Origin: Verrucomicrobiota bacterium
Lineage (GTDB): Bacteria; Verrucomicrobiota; Verrucomicrobiia; Limisphaerales; UBA1100
Length of the DNA stretch: 14,753 nt
NCBI GenBank assembly: GCA_028872645.1
Contig: JAPKDK010000041.1
Location: 1 to 14,753, forward strand
Direction: 5' to 3'
Shown: positions 1 through 7,296 of the stretch, one piece after another
How the letters are laid out: each line of letters opens with the position of its first letter
Position numbering within the stretch: the stretch's first letter is position 1
The notes under the pieces: generated by a model
Databases searched by the model: none
What the model saw: the letters and a program-made list of their open reading frames with translations, nothing else
What the model was told of the DNA's origin: nothing
Position numbers and translations under genes: made by a program

Positions 1-884
1 ATTCTTTTGCGGTGGGACAGGTGGATCGTGTTGTGAGCGATTCACTGGTGAGCCATGATTCCGTCACCGGCAAAGAACAATGGACGTATCGTGGTGGTGC
101 GGTCATGAATTCAACGATTACCATCGCGGACGACACGATTTATTTCGCGGAAAGTCGAAATCTCGAAGTGGCCAAATCCGCAACTAGCCGGCTCATGCCC
201 GCTCAGTTAACCGTCCAACACCTCGTGGCTTTGGACCGCGTAACCGGCCGGAAACTCTGGGAGAAGCCGGTTGACTTTTCCAAGTGCGAAACAATGCTCT
301 ACCTGCTTCATTCCAAAGGTACGCTGATTGCCGCCGGCACGGATCAGGCTAAGCAATACCATACTTTTGCGTTTGATGTCAGCTCACCCGCGTTGAGGTT
401 CGGGGATAAGCCCCTCATTAATCCGGATGTGCCCTTGCTTTGGAACGAGAAACATTCAGCAGGGATGCCTAGAAATGGAGGCAAGATTTCCACCGATCAT
501 GGAGGGCTGATCCAGCATCCATTGGTGGTGAAAGATGTCGTTTACACTGATAATCGCGCTTACGCGCTGCGCACCGGAAAGTTGGTGCGTGACGATCTGC
601 CTGATCGCATAAAATGCGGCAACATGGCCGCCAGCAATCACAGCATGTTTTTCAGAAATTTTTACCACGGCATCTGGGACATGGAAACCGATAAACGGGT
701 TCAACTGAAAGGCATCCGTAGTGGATGCTGGCTGGGCATCATCCCCGCGCAGGGCCTCATGCTTGCCCCAGAAAGCAGCAGCGGTTGCTCTTGTACGCAC
801 TCGATTCAGACCTCGGCGGCGTGGGTTCCTCGGACCGCTTTGCAAAAGCCGAAGCAAAAGCCGAAGCAAAAGCCGAAGGAATAA
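1..884 (+). CDS. PQQ-like beta-propeller repeat protein, 5' partial
   Basis: This is the C-terminal part of a beta-propeller protein; the frame is open to the left edge, so the true start lies outside the window and the GTG at position 12 is probably internal. Blade-type motifs of the PQQ_2 family are visible: SHDSVTGKEQW followed by GGAVMNSTITI, then ALDRVTGRKLWEKP, then YALRTGKLV. A cysteine-containing motif near the end (SSGCSCTHSIQTS) matches what I recall of large exported propeller proteins in Planctomycetota and Verrucomicrobiota. The protein ends in a basic QKPKQKPKQKPKE tail encoded by a tandem repeat. Relatives are exported, but no signal peptide can be checked here. No cofactor or substrate can be inferred; this fold is also used as a scaffold, as in BamB. 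The gene converges on the DUF1501 gene with no bases between the two stop codons. Confidence 0.8.
   Translation, partial: SFAVGQVDRVVSDSLVSHDSVTGKEQWTYRGGAVMNSTITIADDTIYFAESRNLEVAKSATSRLMPAQLTVQHLVALDRVTGRKLWEKPVDFSKCETMLYLLHSKGTLIAAGTDQAKQYHTFAFDVSSPALRFGDKPLINPDVPLLWNEKHSAGMPRNGGKISTDHGGLIQHPLVVKDVVYTDNRAYALRTGKLVRDDLPDRIKCGNMAASNHSMFFRNFYHGIWDMETDKRVQLKGIRSGCWLGIIPAQGLMLAPESSSGCSCTHSIQTSAAWVPRTALQKPKQKPKQKPKE
842..877 (+). repeat. Three tandem copies of a 12-bp unit at the 3' end of the propeller gene
   Basis: The unit GCAAAAGCCGAA occurs three times without mismatch at 842-853, 854-865 and 866-877. In the coding frame it gives the repeated tetrapeptide QKPK just before the stop codon. 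Copy number could vary by slippage without changing the frame, altering only the length of a basic, proline-spaced tail. Confidence 0.9.
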
Positions 885-2318
885 TCACGCCAAAATCTTC
901 TTCACTACTTTTCCGTGGACATCTGTGAGGCGGTAGTCTCTGCCCTGATATCGGTACGTGAGTTTTTCGTGGTTGATTCCTAAGAGGTGAAGGATGGTGG
1001 CGTTTAGGTCATGCACGTGGACGGGGTCCTTGGCGATGTTGTAGCACCAGTCATCAGTCTCGCCGTGGGTAATACCGCCCTTTACTCCCCCGCCGGCCAG
1101 CCAGATAGAAAAACAGCGCGGATGATGGTCTCGCCCGAAAGTTTTGGCATTGCCGCCTTGGCGGTAGACGGTGCGGCCGAATTCGCCGCCCCAGATGATG
1201 AGGGTGTCGTCGAGGAGGCCGCGTTCTTTTAAATCGAGCACAAGGGCGGCGCTGCCTTGGTCGGTTTCTTTGGCGATTTTTGGATGGCGGGTGGGGATGT
1301 TGCTGTGGTGGTCCCAGCCGCGGTGGTAGAGCTGGATGAAGCGGACGTCGCGTTCGGCAAGGCGGCGGGCGAGGAGGCAGTTGGCGGCGTGGGTGCCGGG
1401 GATGCGGGCGTCTTCGCCGTAGAGTTTGAAGGTGCTGGCGGGTTCTTTGCTGAGATCGGTGAGGGCGGGGACGCTCATTTGCATTCGGTGCGCCATTTCG
1501 TACGCGGCAATGCGGGTATCGATTTCCGGGTTGCCGGTGGCTTCGCGGCGGAGGGTGTTTAGCTCGGCCAATGAATCGAGAAGTTGGCGGCGGCCTTGCG
1601 GGGTGTCGCCGGTGGGGTCTTTTAGATAAAGGACGGGGTTGGTGCCGGAACGGAATTTAACGCCTTGATGGTTGCTGGGCAAAAAGCCGCTGCCCCAAAG
1701 TCGCGCGTAGAGGGGTTGGGCCTCGGGGTCGGTGCATTTGCTGTGGAGGACGACAAAGCAGGGGAGGTCTTGGCTGGCGCTGCCGAGGCCGTAGCTGGCC
1801 CACGCGCCGAGGCTGGGGCGGCCGGGTTGTTGGTGGCCGGTTTGGAAAAAGGTAATGGCGGGGTCGTGGTTGATGGCCTCAGTGTGCATTGAGCGGATGA
1901 GACACATTTCGTCGACGATTTTGTGATGCCACGGCAGAACGTCGCTAATTTGTGTGCCGCTCTGGCCGTGCGCGCGAAAGGGGGAAAATGATTTTGCGGC
2001 GGGAAATGTTTTTTGGCCAGCGGTCATTCCGGTGAGGCGTTGGCCTTTGCGGATGGAGTTAGGCAGGTTTTGGCCGTTGAATTTTTCCAGCTCCGGCTTG
2101 GGGTCGAAGAGATCAACCTGCGATGGCGCGCCGCTTTGGTACATATAAATGACACGCTTGGCTTTGGGTGCGAAGTGGGGCACGCCGGGCAGGCCGGACA
2201 TTAGGTCGGGCAGGGCGGGGGGCTTGGCAAAGAGGTCTTCGTTGAGTAACGAGGCAAGGGCGGCTGTGCCGATGCCGGTGGCGGAGCGGTGCAAGAAATG
2301 GCGGCGGGTTGTATTCAT
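885..2318 (-). CDS. DUF1501 family protein with Tat signal
   Basis: This is a 477-residue DUF1501 protein, a family with an alkaline-phosphatase/sulfatase-like fold that is very common in Planctomycetota and Verrucomicrobiota and has no settled biochemical role. The N-terminus has a twin-arginine signal (T4-R5-R6-H7-F8-L9, then a moderately hydrophobic stretch to about residue 30), so it is likely exported folded, probably with a bound metal. Family motifs are clear: VDLFDPKPEL (68-77), GWDHHSN (334-340), WGGEFGRT (376-383) and GRDHHPRCFSIWLAGGG (395-411); these hold the Asp/His residues that would bind metal. The start ATG (complement of 2316-2318) lies 4 bp after the stop of the upstream PSD1 gene, so the two are probably cotranscribed and act together. 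No clear Shine-Dalgarno sequence precedes it. The TGA stop directly abuts the convergent propeller stop. Confidence 0.93.
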   Translation of the reverse strand: MNTTRRHFLHRSATGIGTAALASLLNEDLFAKPPALPDLMSGLPGVPHFAPKAKRVIYMYQSGAPSQVDLFDPKPELEKFNGQNLPNSIRKGQRLTGMTAGQKTFPAAKSFSPFRAHGQSGTQISDVLPWHHKIVDEMCLIRSMHTEAINHDPAITFFQTGHQQPGRPSLGAWASYGLGSASQDLPCFVVLHSKCTDPEAQPLYARLWGSGFLPSNHQGVKFRSGTNPVLYLKDPTGDTPQGRRQLLDSLAELNTLRREATGNPEIDTRIAAYEMAHRMQMSVPALTDLSKEPASTFKLYGEDARIPGTHAANCLLARRLAERDVRFIQLYHRGWDHHSNIPTRHPKIAKETDQGSAALVLDLKERGLLDDTLIIWGGEFGRTVYRQGGNAKTFGRDHHPRCFSIWLAGGGVKGGITHGETDDWCYNIAKDPVHVHDLNATILHLLGINHEKLTYRYQGRDYRLTDVHGKVVKKILA

Positions 2319-2322
2319 GAGG

Positions 2323-5300
2323 TTAATTCTTCGTAATCGTTTCGCTCAAATTCATCATCGCCCGGGCCACGGTTGTCCACGCGGCGTGTTCGGTGGCAGG
2401 CAGTGTTTCGGGGGTTTTGGATTCGCCGATGGTGAGCAATGCCTCAGCGGCTTTGGGGTTCTTTTTGTAAAAGGCCAGGCGCGCGTGATAGAGGCGTTGA
2501 AGGATGGCTTGCTCGCGGGCGTTGGGTTGGCGGGCGGTGATGATGCGGAAGCCGTGGGCGATGCGGGCGTTGGGTTCTTTGGCGGCGGTCATCATTTGGG
2601 CGGCGAGTTGGCGGGCGGCTTCGACGAATTGCGGGTCGTGCAGGAGCACAAAGGCTTGCAGCGGCGTGTTCGTGCGGCTGCGGCGTACGAGGCAGAACTC
2701 GCGTTCCGGCGCATCGAAGGTGGCCATTGAGGGCGGGGGCACGGTGCGTTTCCAGTAGGTGTAAAGACTACGTCTAAAAAGCGCCTCACCTTTGGCGTGC
2801 GGATAGGCGCGCGAAAGGCCGGGGCGATTGTTCAGTTCCAGCCACAAGCCTTTCGGATGATAAGGAAAAACGCTGGGGCCGCCAATTTTATCGAGCAACA
2901 GTCCGCTCACAGCGAGTGCGTTATCGCGGATGACTTCGGCATCAAGCCGATGGCGCGGGCCGCGGGCGAGGAGGCGATTATTGCGATCGTGCGCGAGCAA
3001 TGCGGCGGAGGCACGGGAGCCTTGGCGGTACGTGGCGCTGGTGACGATGAGTTTAATCAGCTCTTTTTGATTCCATTCCTTTTTCACAAATTGAACGGCC
3101 AACCAATCGAGCAAATCCGGATGGCTCGGCCAATCGCCTTGGGTGCCAAATTCCTCGGTACTTTTCACGAGCCCTTCGCCAAAGAGGCGTTGCCAATCTC
3201 GGTTCACCGCTACGCGAGCAGTGAGCGGATGCTGCCCGTTCACGAGCCACCGCGCGAGGCCGAGGCGGTTGCGCGGGGCGTTCTTGGCCATCGCGCCGAG
3301 GGCGTCGGGAGTGCCGGCGGAAACTTCTTCGCGGCGTTGGTCGTATTGACCGCGATCGAGCACGTAGGTTTTGCGCGGGGTGGCCATATCCTGCATCACC
3401 ATCGGGCTGGGGCCGGTTTTTGGTTGGGCATCGCGTTGAGCGCGGAGGGATCGAATTTTTTCATTCAATGCCTTGGCGTCCGTGGGCGCGGCGCTGGCGA
3501 GGAAGTGGTCGCGCAATTGTTGGGTCTGGGCGGGAGTGCGTTTAGCGGGTGGGATGGCGGCGAGGGTGGGGATGGTGTTACGATTGAGCAAATCCGGCTT
3601 GGGCGAATTGGTAAACCCGATGCGAAAGCGTCCAATGCTGTGGATGCTGCCAAAGTTGAAGCGCAGGCGGATTTGCAAATCCGTCCCGCCTTCAAATCCA
3701 AACGGCTTGTCAGCGATGAACACGGCGATGCGGTTTTCTTTTCGGGTTGGGCCATCGACGGCCCAGCCGGTATTGGTTTTGCCGTCGAGGGTGGCGGTGA
3801 TGTTGTAGCCGTTTTGGGAGAAGTCCGCGATGGCGCTTTTGAATTTGATGTTCTGCGGCTTGCTGACTTTGGCGGGGTGGGCAATCTCGGCTTCAAATTC
3901 GCCGAGCACAAAATTGGAATTGAATGCGCGGCCTGCGCCGTTGTGTGGGAGGCTGGGATGGGTGAGGCATTCGAGCCGGATGGCGGTGAGGCCGGTTTGT
4001 TGGGTGTGCAAATGGAGGGTGTACGTTTCGCTGGCGGGCGATTTACCGCCGACGAGCGTAGAGCCATCGGGCAGTGGCTTGAAAGTGGTGCCTTTGCCAC
4101 CAGTGGTTTTGGAAGGTTTGTGGGTGGCCCACATCGGGGGTTGGCGTTTAGTGATGATGGTTTTTTCCCACTGAAGCTGCGCGGCGACGAGAATATTTTC
4201 CAATGCCTTTAATTTTTGTTCCGCAGTAGTTAAGTCGGCAATGAGTTCGGGGTTAGTTGCCGCTGGCACTTTTACGTTTGGGGTGAAGCCGCGCATTCCG
4301 CGTTCGGGGACTTGGTTGAAAAAGGCGGTGAATTGGTAAAACTCTTTTTGCGAAACGGGGTCGAACTTGTGGTCGTGGCAGCGGGCGCAGAGGAAGCTCA
4401 TCCCGAGCCACACTTGGGCGCTGGTGGTGACGCGGTCGATAACGTATTCGGTGCGGTATTCTTCATCGATAATTCCGCCCTCGATGGTGATGGGATGGTT
4501 GCGATTGAAACCGGTGGCGATGCGTTGCTGCAGCGTGGCGTTGGGCAGCAAATCACCGGCGAGTTGTTCGATGGTAAATTGATCGAAGGGGAGGTTGCGG
4601 TTGTAGGCATTGATGACCCAATCGCGCCAGGGCCACATATCGCGATGGGTGTCGTATTGATAGCCGTTGGTGTCGGCATAGCGTGCGGCATCGAGCCAAT
4701 AGCGCGCCATGTGTTCGCCGTAGCGCGGCGAGGCGAGGAGGCGGTCGACGGCTTTCTCAAACGTCTTGGGCGATTGGTCGGCGAGGAAGGCGTCGAGCTG
4801 CGCCAGTGTGGGCGGCAGTCCGATGAGGTCAAAAGAAACGCGCCGGAGCAAAGTGGCTTTGTCCGCCTCGGGCGAGGGCTTCAGTCCTTCGGCTTCCAAG
4901 CGCGCGAGGATGAAATGGTCGATGCCGTTGCGCGGCCAAGTTTTCAATTTCACTTTCGCTAAAGGCACGGCTTTTGGCTTGATGAACGACCAATGGCGTT
5001 CGTACTTGCCGCCTTCTTTGACCCATTGCTTGAGGAGTTCGATTTGTTTGGCGGTGAGTTTACGATGCGAATCAGCGGGCGGCATTTTTTCATCGGCGTC
5101 ATCGGTGGTGATGCGATAGATGAGTTCGCTCTCGGTGAGGTCGCCCGGCACGATGGCGCGCGTGCCGCCTTTTCGTTCCGCCCGCGAATCCGCCTCGCGG
5201 TCCAGTCGCAGCTTCGCCTTACGCGCGGCGCTGTCCGGTCCGTGGCATTGATAGCAGTTGTTGGAAAGAATGGGCCGGATGTCGCGATTGAAACTCAATG

Positions 5301-5355
5301 GTGCGGCGGTGAGCGTAGCGGTCAAAGCGATGAAAATGATGGGCGTTAAACGCAT
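2323..5355 (-). CDS. PSCyt1-DUF1549-DUF1553 (PSD1) cytochrome-like exported protein
   Basis: This large exported protein (1010 residues from the chosen start) has the PSD1 architecture. The ATG at 5355 was preferred to a GTG at 5400 because it opens directly into a signal peptide (MRLTPIIFIALTATLTAA). A PSCyt1 domain follows, with haem motif C34-Y-Q-C37-H38 and a likely distal ligand in KMPP (about M91). The DUF1549 domain spans roughly 140-350 and holds a second C323-A-R-C-H327 motif followed by DHKFDP. A beta-sandwich-like segment at about 425-585 contains LECLTHPSLPHNGAGRAFN, ALDGKTNTGW-type and GRFRIGFT motifs and resembles a carbohydrate-binding module. DUF1553 covers about 690-945 (LTARVAVNRDWQRLFG, then NTPLQAFVLLHDPQFVEAA). 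Function is unproven; a role in periplasmic oxidation or breakdown of polysaccharides is often suggested. It is the first gene of a unit with the DUF1501 gene and diverges from kdsA. Confidence 0.93.
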   Translation of the reverse strand: MRLTPIIFIALTATLTAAPLSFNRDIRPILSNNCYQCHGPDSAARKAKLRLDREADSRAERKGGTRAIVPGDLTESELIYRITTDDADEKMPPADSHRKLTAKQIELLKQWVKEGGKYERHWSFIKPKAVPLAKVKLKTWPRNGIDHFILARLEAEGLKPSPEADKATLLRRVSFDLIGLPPTLAQLDAFLADQSPKTFEKAVDRLLASPRYGEHMARYWLDAARYADTNGYQYDTHRDMWPWRDWVINAYNRNLPFDQFTIEQLAGDLLPNATLQQRIATGFNRNHPITIEGGIIDEEYRTEYVIDRVTTSAQVWLGMSFLCARCHDHKFDPVSQKEFYQFTAFFNQVPERGMRGFTPNVKVPAATNPELIADLTTAEQKLKALENILVAAQLQWEKTIITKRQPPMWATHKPSKTTGGKGTTFKPLPDGSTLVGGKSPASETYTLHLHTQQTGLTAIRLECLTHPSLPHNGAGRAFNSNFVLGEFEAEIAHPAKVSKPQNIKFKSAIADFSQNGYNITATLDGKTNTGWAVDGPTRKENRIAVFIADKPFGFEGGTDLQIRLRFNFGSIHSIGRFRIGFTNSPKPDLLNRNTIPTLAAIPPAKRTPAQTQQLRDHFLASAAPTDAKALNEKIRSLRAQRDAQPKTGPSPMVMQDMATPRKTYVLDRGQYDQRREEVSAGTPDALGAMAKNAPRNRLGLARWLVNGQHPLTARVAVNRDWQRLFGEGLVKSTEEFGTQGDWPSHPDLLDWLAVQFVKKEWNQKELIKLIVTSATYRQGSRASAALLAHDRNNRLLARGPRHRLDAEVIRDNALAVSGLLLDKIGGPSVFPYHPKGLWLELNNRPGLSRAYPHAKGEALFRRSLYTYWKRTVPPPSMATFDAPEREFCLVRRSRTNTPLQAFVLLHDPQFVEAARQLAAQMMTAAKEPNARIAHGFRIITARQPNAREQAILQRLYHARLAFYKKNPKAAEALLTIGESKTPETLPATEHAAWTTVARAMMNLSETITKN

Positions 5356-5439
5356 TGTGGTGAGGGTAAGTAATTGAGAGGAATTTTCAAGCGTGCGCAC
5401 CCCTTTACATTCGGAGCGCGAACTGCTAAAGATTTGGTA
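5356..5439. promoter_or_regulatory. Divergent intergenic region between the PSD1 unit and the kdsA operon
   Basis: These 84 bp must carry, or overlap, the promoters of both divergent units. On the plus strand TTTACA (5404-5409) is followed after 17 bp by TAAAGA (5427-5432), a weak sigma70-like pair; initiation there would fall close to the GTG at 5440. A perfect 8-bp palindrome GTGCGCAC lies at 5393-5400. GAGGG at 5362-5366 lies 7 nt before a TTG at 5374 that is in frame with kdsA, so a longer KdsA cannot be excluded. No convincing minus-strand promoter was found. The region is clear by position, but the individual elements are tentative. Confidence 0.35.
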
Positions 5440-6258
5440 GTGGAGGGTTCAAATCATCAGCTTTGGAGACGCCTGGCGAATGGGAAAAGTTTATTTCTCA
5501 TCGCGGGGCCATGCGTAATTGAAAGCGAAGCGCTGTGCCTGAAGGTGGCGCGGACGATGCGCGATACCTGTAAACGGCTCAGCATAACGTATATTTTCAA
5601 GGCGAGCTTTGACAAAGCCAACCGTACGTCGGGCAAGACCCAGCGCGGCCCGGGTATTAAGGCGGGGTTGGCGGTGTTGGCGAAGGTGCGTGAAAAAGTT
5701 GGGGTACCGGTGTTGACGGATGTTCACACCGAGGCGCAAGCGATGGCGGCGGCCGAAGTGGTGGATGCGATTCAGATTCCGGCGTTTCTCTGTCGGCAAA
5801 CGGATTTGATTGAGGCGGCGGCACGGACGGGTGTGATTGTGAATTTGAAGAAAGGCCAGTTTCTCTCGCCACAGGAAATGGAACAAGTGGTAAAGAAAGC
5901 CACGGCGGCAGGTGGCAAAAAATTATTGGTCACCGATCGCGGCACCACTTTTGGCTACAACAATCTTGTTGCTGATATGCGGTCGATGCCCATAATGAAA
6001 GCATTCGGTTTTCCGGTGGTGTTCGACGCCACGCATTCGGTGCAAATGCCCGGCGGCGGTGGAGATAAATCCGGGGGCAACGGCGAGTTTGCGCCGGTGC
6101 TGGCTCGCGCGGCGGTGGCGGCAGGGGCGGATGGGTTGTTCATCGAAACGCATCCCGACCCCAAGGAGGCTTGGAGTGATGGGCCCAATATGATTCCGCT
6201 GCGCGATATGCCGAAGGTGTTGAAGCAATTGCTGAAAGTTTACAAAGCAGTGCGATGA
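5440..6258 (+). CDS. kdsA: 3-deoxy-8-phosphooctulonate synthase (KdsA), metal-dependent type
   Basis: KdsA condenses phosphoenolpyruvate with arabinose 5-phosphate to give Kdo 8-phosphate in the cytoplasm, the first committed step of Kdo synthesis for lipopolysaccharide. From the GTG at 5440 the protein has 272 residues. Motifs include IAGPCVIES (21-29), FKASFDKANR (53-62), LTDVH, IPAFLCRQTDL, DRGTTFGYNNL and FIETHPDP. Metal ligands expected for the class II enzyme are all present (C25, H199, E236, D247) with the spacing of the Aquifex enzyme (C11, H185, E222, D233); class I enzymes such as E. coli's have Asn in place of the Cys. Other starts are TTG at 5434 and TTG at 5374; the latter has a good GAGGG site but would leave 18 bp between divergent start codons and add an unfamiliar N-terminus. 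The stop overlaps the kdsC start by 4 bp. Confidence 0.94.
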   Translation: MEGSNHQLWRRLANGKSLFLIAGPCVIESEALCLKVARTMRDTCKRLSITYIFKASFDKANRTSGKTQRGPGIKAGLAVLAKVREKVGVPVLTDVHTEAQAMAAAEVVDAIQIPAFLCRQTDLIEAAARTGVIVNLKKGQFLSPQEMEQVVKKATAAGGKKLLVTDRGTTFGYNNLVADMRSMPIMKAFGFPVVFDATHSVQMPGGGGDKSGGNGEFAPVLARAAVAAGADGLFIETHPDPKEAWSDGPNMIPLRDMPKVLKQLLKVYKAVR

Positions 6259-6812
6259 GTGGCACACAAAAAAAGGCAACGACGGCGATCTTCAAGCGTG
6301 TGAAGATTTTCCTCACGGATGTGGATGGCGTGCTTACGAATGCCACGGTGATTCTCAATGGTAAGACGGAGTTTAAGCAATTCAATATTCAGGATGGAAT
6401 GGGGATGCGTTTGCTGCAGCACGTGGGGATTCCGGTGGGTTGGGTTTCCAATCGGAAATCCGCCGCTACCACGGCACGGGCGAAGGAGTTGAAGGTGGAT
6501 TATTTGTGGCAGAAGTCGTTGCCAAAAGTGGCGGCGGTGGAGGCAATTTTGAAAAAGGCGAAGCTCACTTGGGCGGATGCTTGTTTTATGAGCGACGACA
6601 TTAACGACCTTGCTGTGCTTGATCGCGTGGGTTTACCCATCGCCGTGGGCAACGCGATGCCGGATGTGAAGCGTGCTGCAAAATACGTGACGACTGCCAC
6701 CGGCGGCCAAGGCGCGGTGCGCGAGGTGTGCGATAGAATCCTGCGTGCGCACGGCCATATGCCGGCGATTCTCCATCGGCTTAGGCATCCGGAGGGTTAC
6801 AATGACCAATAA
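6255..6812 (+). CDS. kdsC: 3-deoxy-manno-octulosonate-8-phosphatase (KdsC), HAD family
   Basis: KdsC removes the phosphate from Kdo 8-phosphate, the step after KdsA, in the cytoplasm. The 185-residue protein has the HAD core: motif I TDVDGVLT (21-28, with nucleophile D22 and acid/base D24), FNIQDGMGMRLL (43-54), motif II serine S65 in VSNRKS, the motif III lysine in KSLPKVAAVEAIL (K87/K91), and motif IV DDINDL (114-119). The C-terminal GGQGAVREVCDRIL (150-163) is characteristic of KdsC and lines the tetramer active site. Two loop positions deviate from the usual forms: SNR instead of S/T-G-R in motif II, and SDD instead of GDD before motif IV. Length fits the family. The ATG overlaps the kdsA TGA as ATGA, which suggests translational coupling; no separate Shine-Dalgarno sequence is visible. 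The 3' end carries the ribosome binding site of lptC. Confidence 0.93.
   Translation: MSGTQKKATTAIFKRVKIFLTDVDGVLTNATVILNGKTEFKQFNIQDGMGMRLLQHVGIPVGWVSNRKSAATTARAKELKVDYLWQKSLPKVAAVEAILKKAKLTWADACFMSDDINDLAVLDRVGLPIAVGNAMPDVKRAAKYVTTATGGQGAVREVCDRILRAHGHMPAILHRLRHPEGYNDQ
6791..6796 (+). promoter_or_regulatory. Ribosome binding site of lptC (GGAGGG) inside kdsC
   Basis: GGAGGG lies 5 nt before the ATG at 6802 and is the strongest Shine-Dalgarno match in the window. It decides the lptC start: the frame is open further back to a GTG at 6745, but only the 6802 start has this site and opens directly into a hydrophobic N-terminal segment. Confidence 0.75.
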
Positions 6813-7296
6813 AATTTTCATCGCTTTCGGGCTGGCGTTGTTTGGAGTTTGCGTGATCGTAATTTTGAAGGACGCTCCAGCACGCTCGGAGCCGGAGGAG
6901 AAATCAGGGGAGCCTACAATGCCTGAACCAGGCGGGCAAAAGCGGATCAAGTACCCCGAATACGATCGCGCCACCGGTCTCATTAAATCCTTGCTCACCG
7001 GCGACACCGCGGTGCAGGTGAAGGGCGGGCTAATGCTCATCACCGGGATGCGCCTGGAAACCTACCGATATGACGGCGCATCGCGAAATGTGGACTTGAT
7101 TATCGTAGCACCAGAGTGTTTATTCAGTTTCCGCACCCACGTTGCCTCCTCGGACGGGCTGATGACTCTCCGCCGGGCGGATGGCGATGCGTTCCTGAGT
7201 GGGCGTGGTTTTGAATGGCACCAACGGGAATCGATCTTGACGATTTCCAATAATGTGAGGACAGTGACGAGGAAAGGGTTTTCTATAGATGAATAA
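6802..7296 (+). CDS. lptC: LPS export system protein LptC-like
   Basis: LptC is the bitopic inner-membrane protein that takes lipopolysaccharide from LptB2FG and passes it to periplasmic LptA. The product has 164 residues with one N-terminal membrane segment (about 5-22, IFIAFGLALFGVCVIVIL), a charged proline-containing linker (24-50), and a beta-rich periplasmic part (about 58-160; e.g. GGLMLITGMRLETYRY and DLIIVAPECLF). Sequence similarity to model LptC proteins is weak, as usual for this family, so the call rests on topology, size and position between kdsC and lptA, the same order as in Proteobacteria. The start is fixed by GGAGGG at 6791-6796. It overlaps kdsC by 11 bp and lptA by 8 bp. 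LptF and LptG, needed for a full transporter, are not in the window. Confidence 0.78.
   Translation: MTNKIFIAFGLALFGVCVIVILKDAPARSEPEEKSGEPTMPEPGGQKRIKYPEYDRATGLIKSLLTGDTAVQVKGGLMLITGMRLETYRYDGASRNVDLIIVAPECLFSFRTHVASSDGLMTLRRADGDAFLSGRGFEWHQRESILTISNNVRTVTRKGFSIDE

Noticed and set aside
2797..4212. A 471-codon open frame on the plus strand opposite the PSD1 gene
   Set aside because: The predicted protein is low-complexity (Gly, Ala, Glu, Val-rich) with no recognisable domain, while the minus strand encodes a clear PSCyt1/DUF1549/DUF1553 protein. High GC and C-ending codons on the minus strand suppress stops in this antisense frame.
5356..5400. GTG at 5400 (complement) as start of the PSD1 protein
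   Set aside because: It would place 15 unrelated residues before a signal peptide that begins perfectly at the ATG at 5355.
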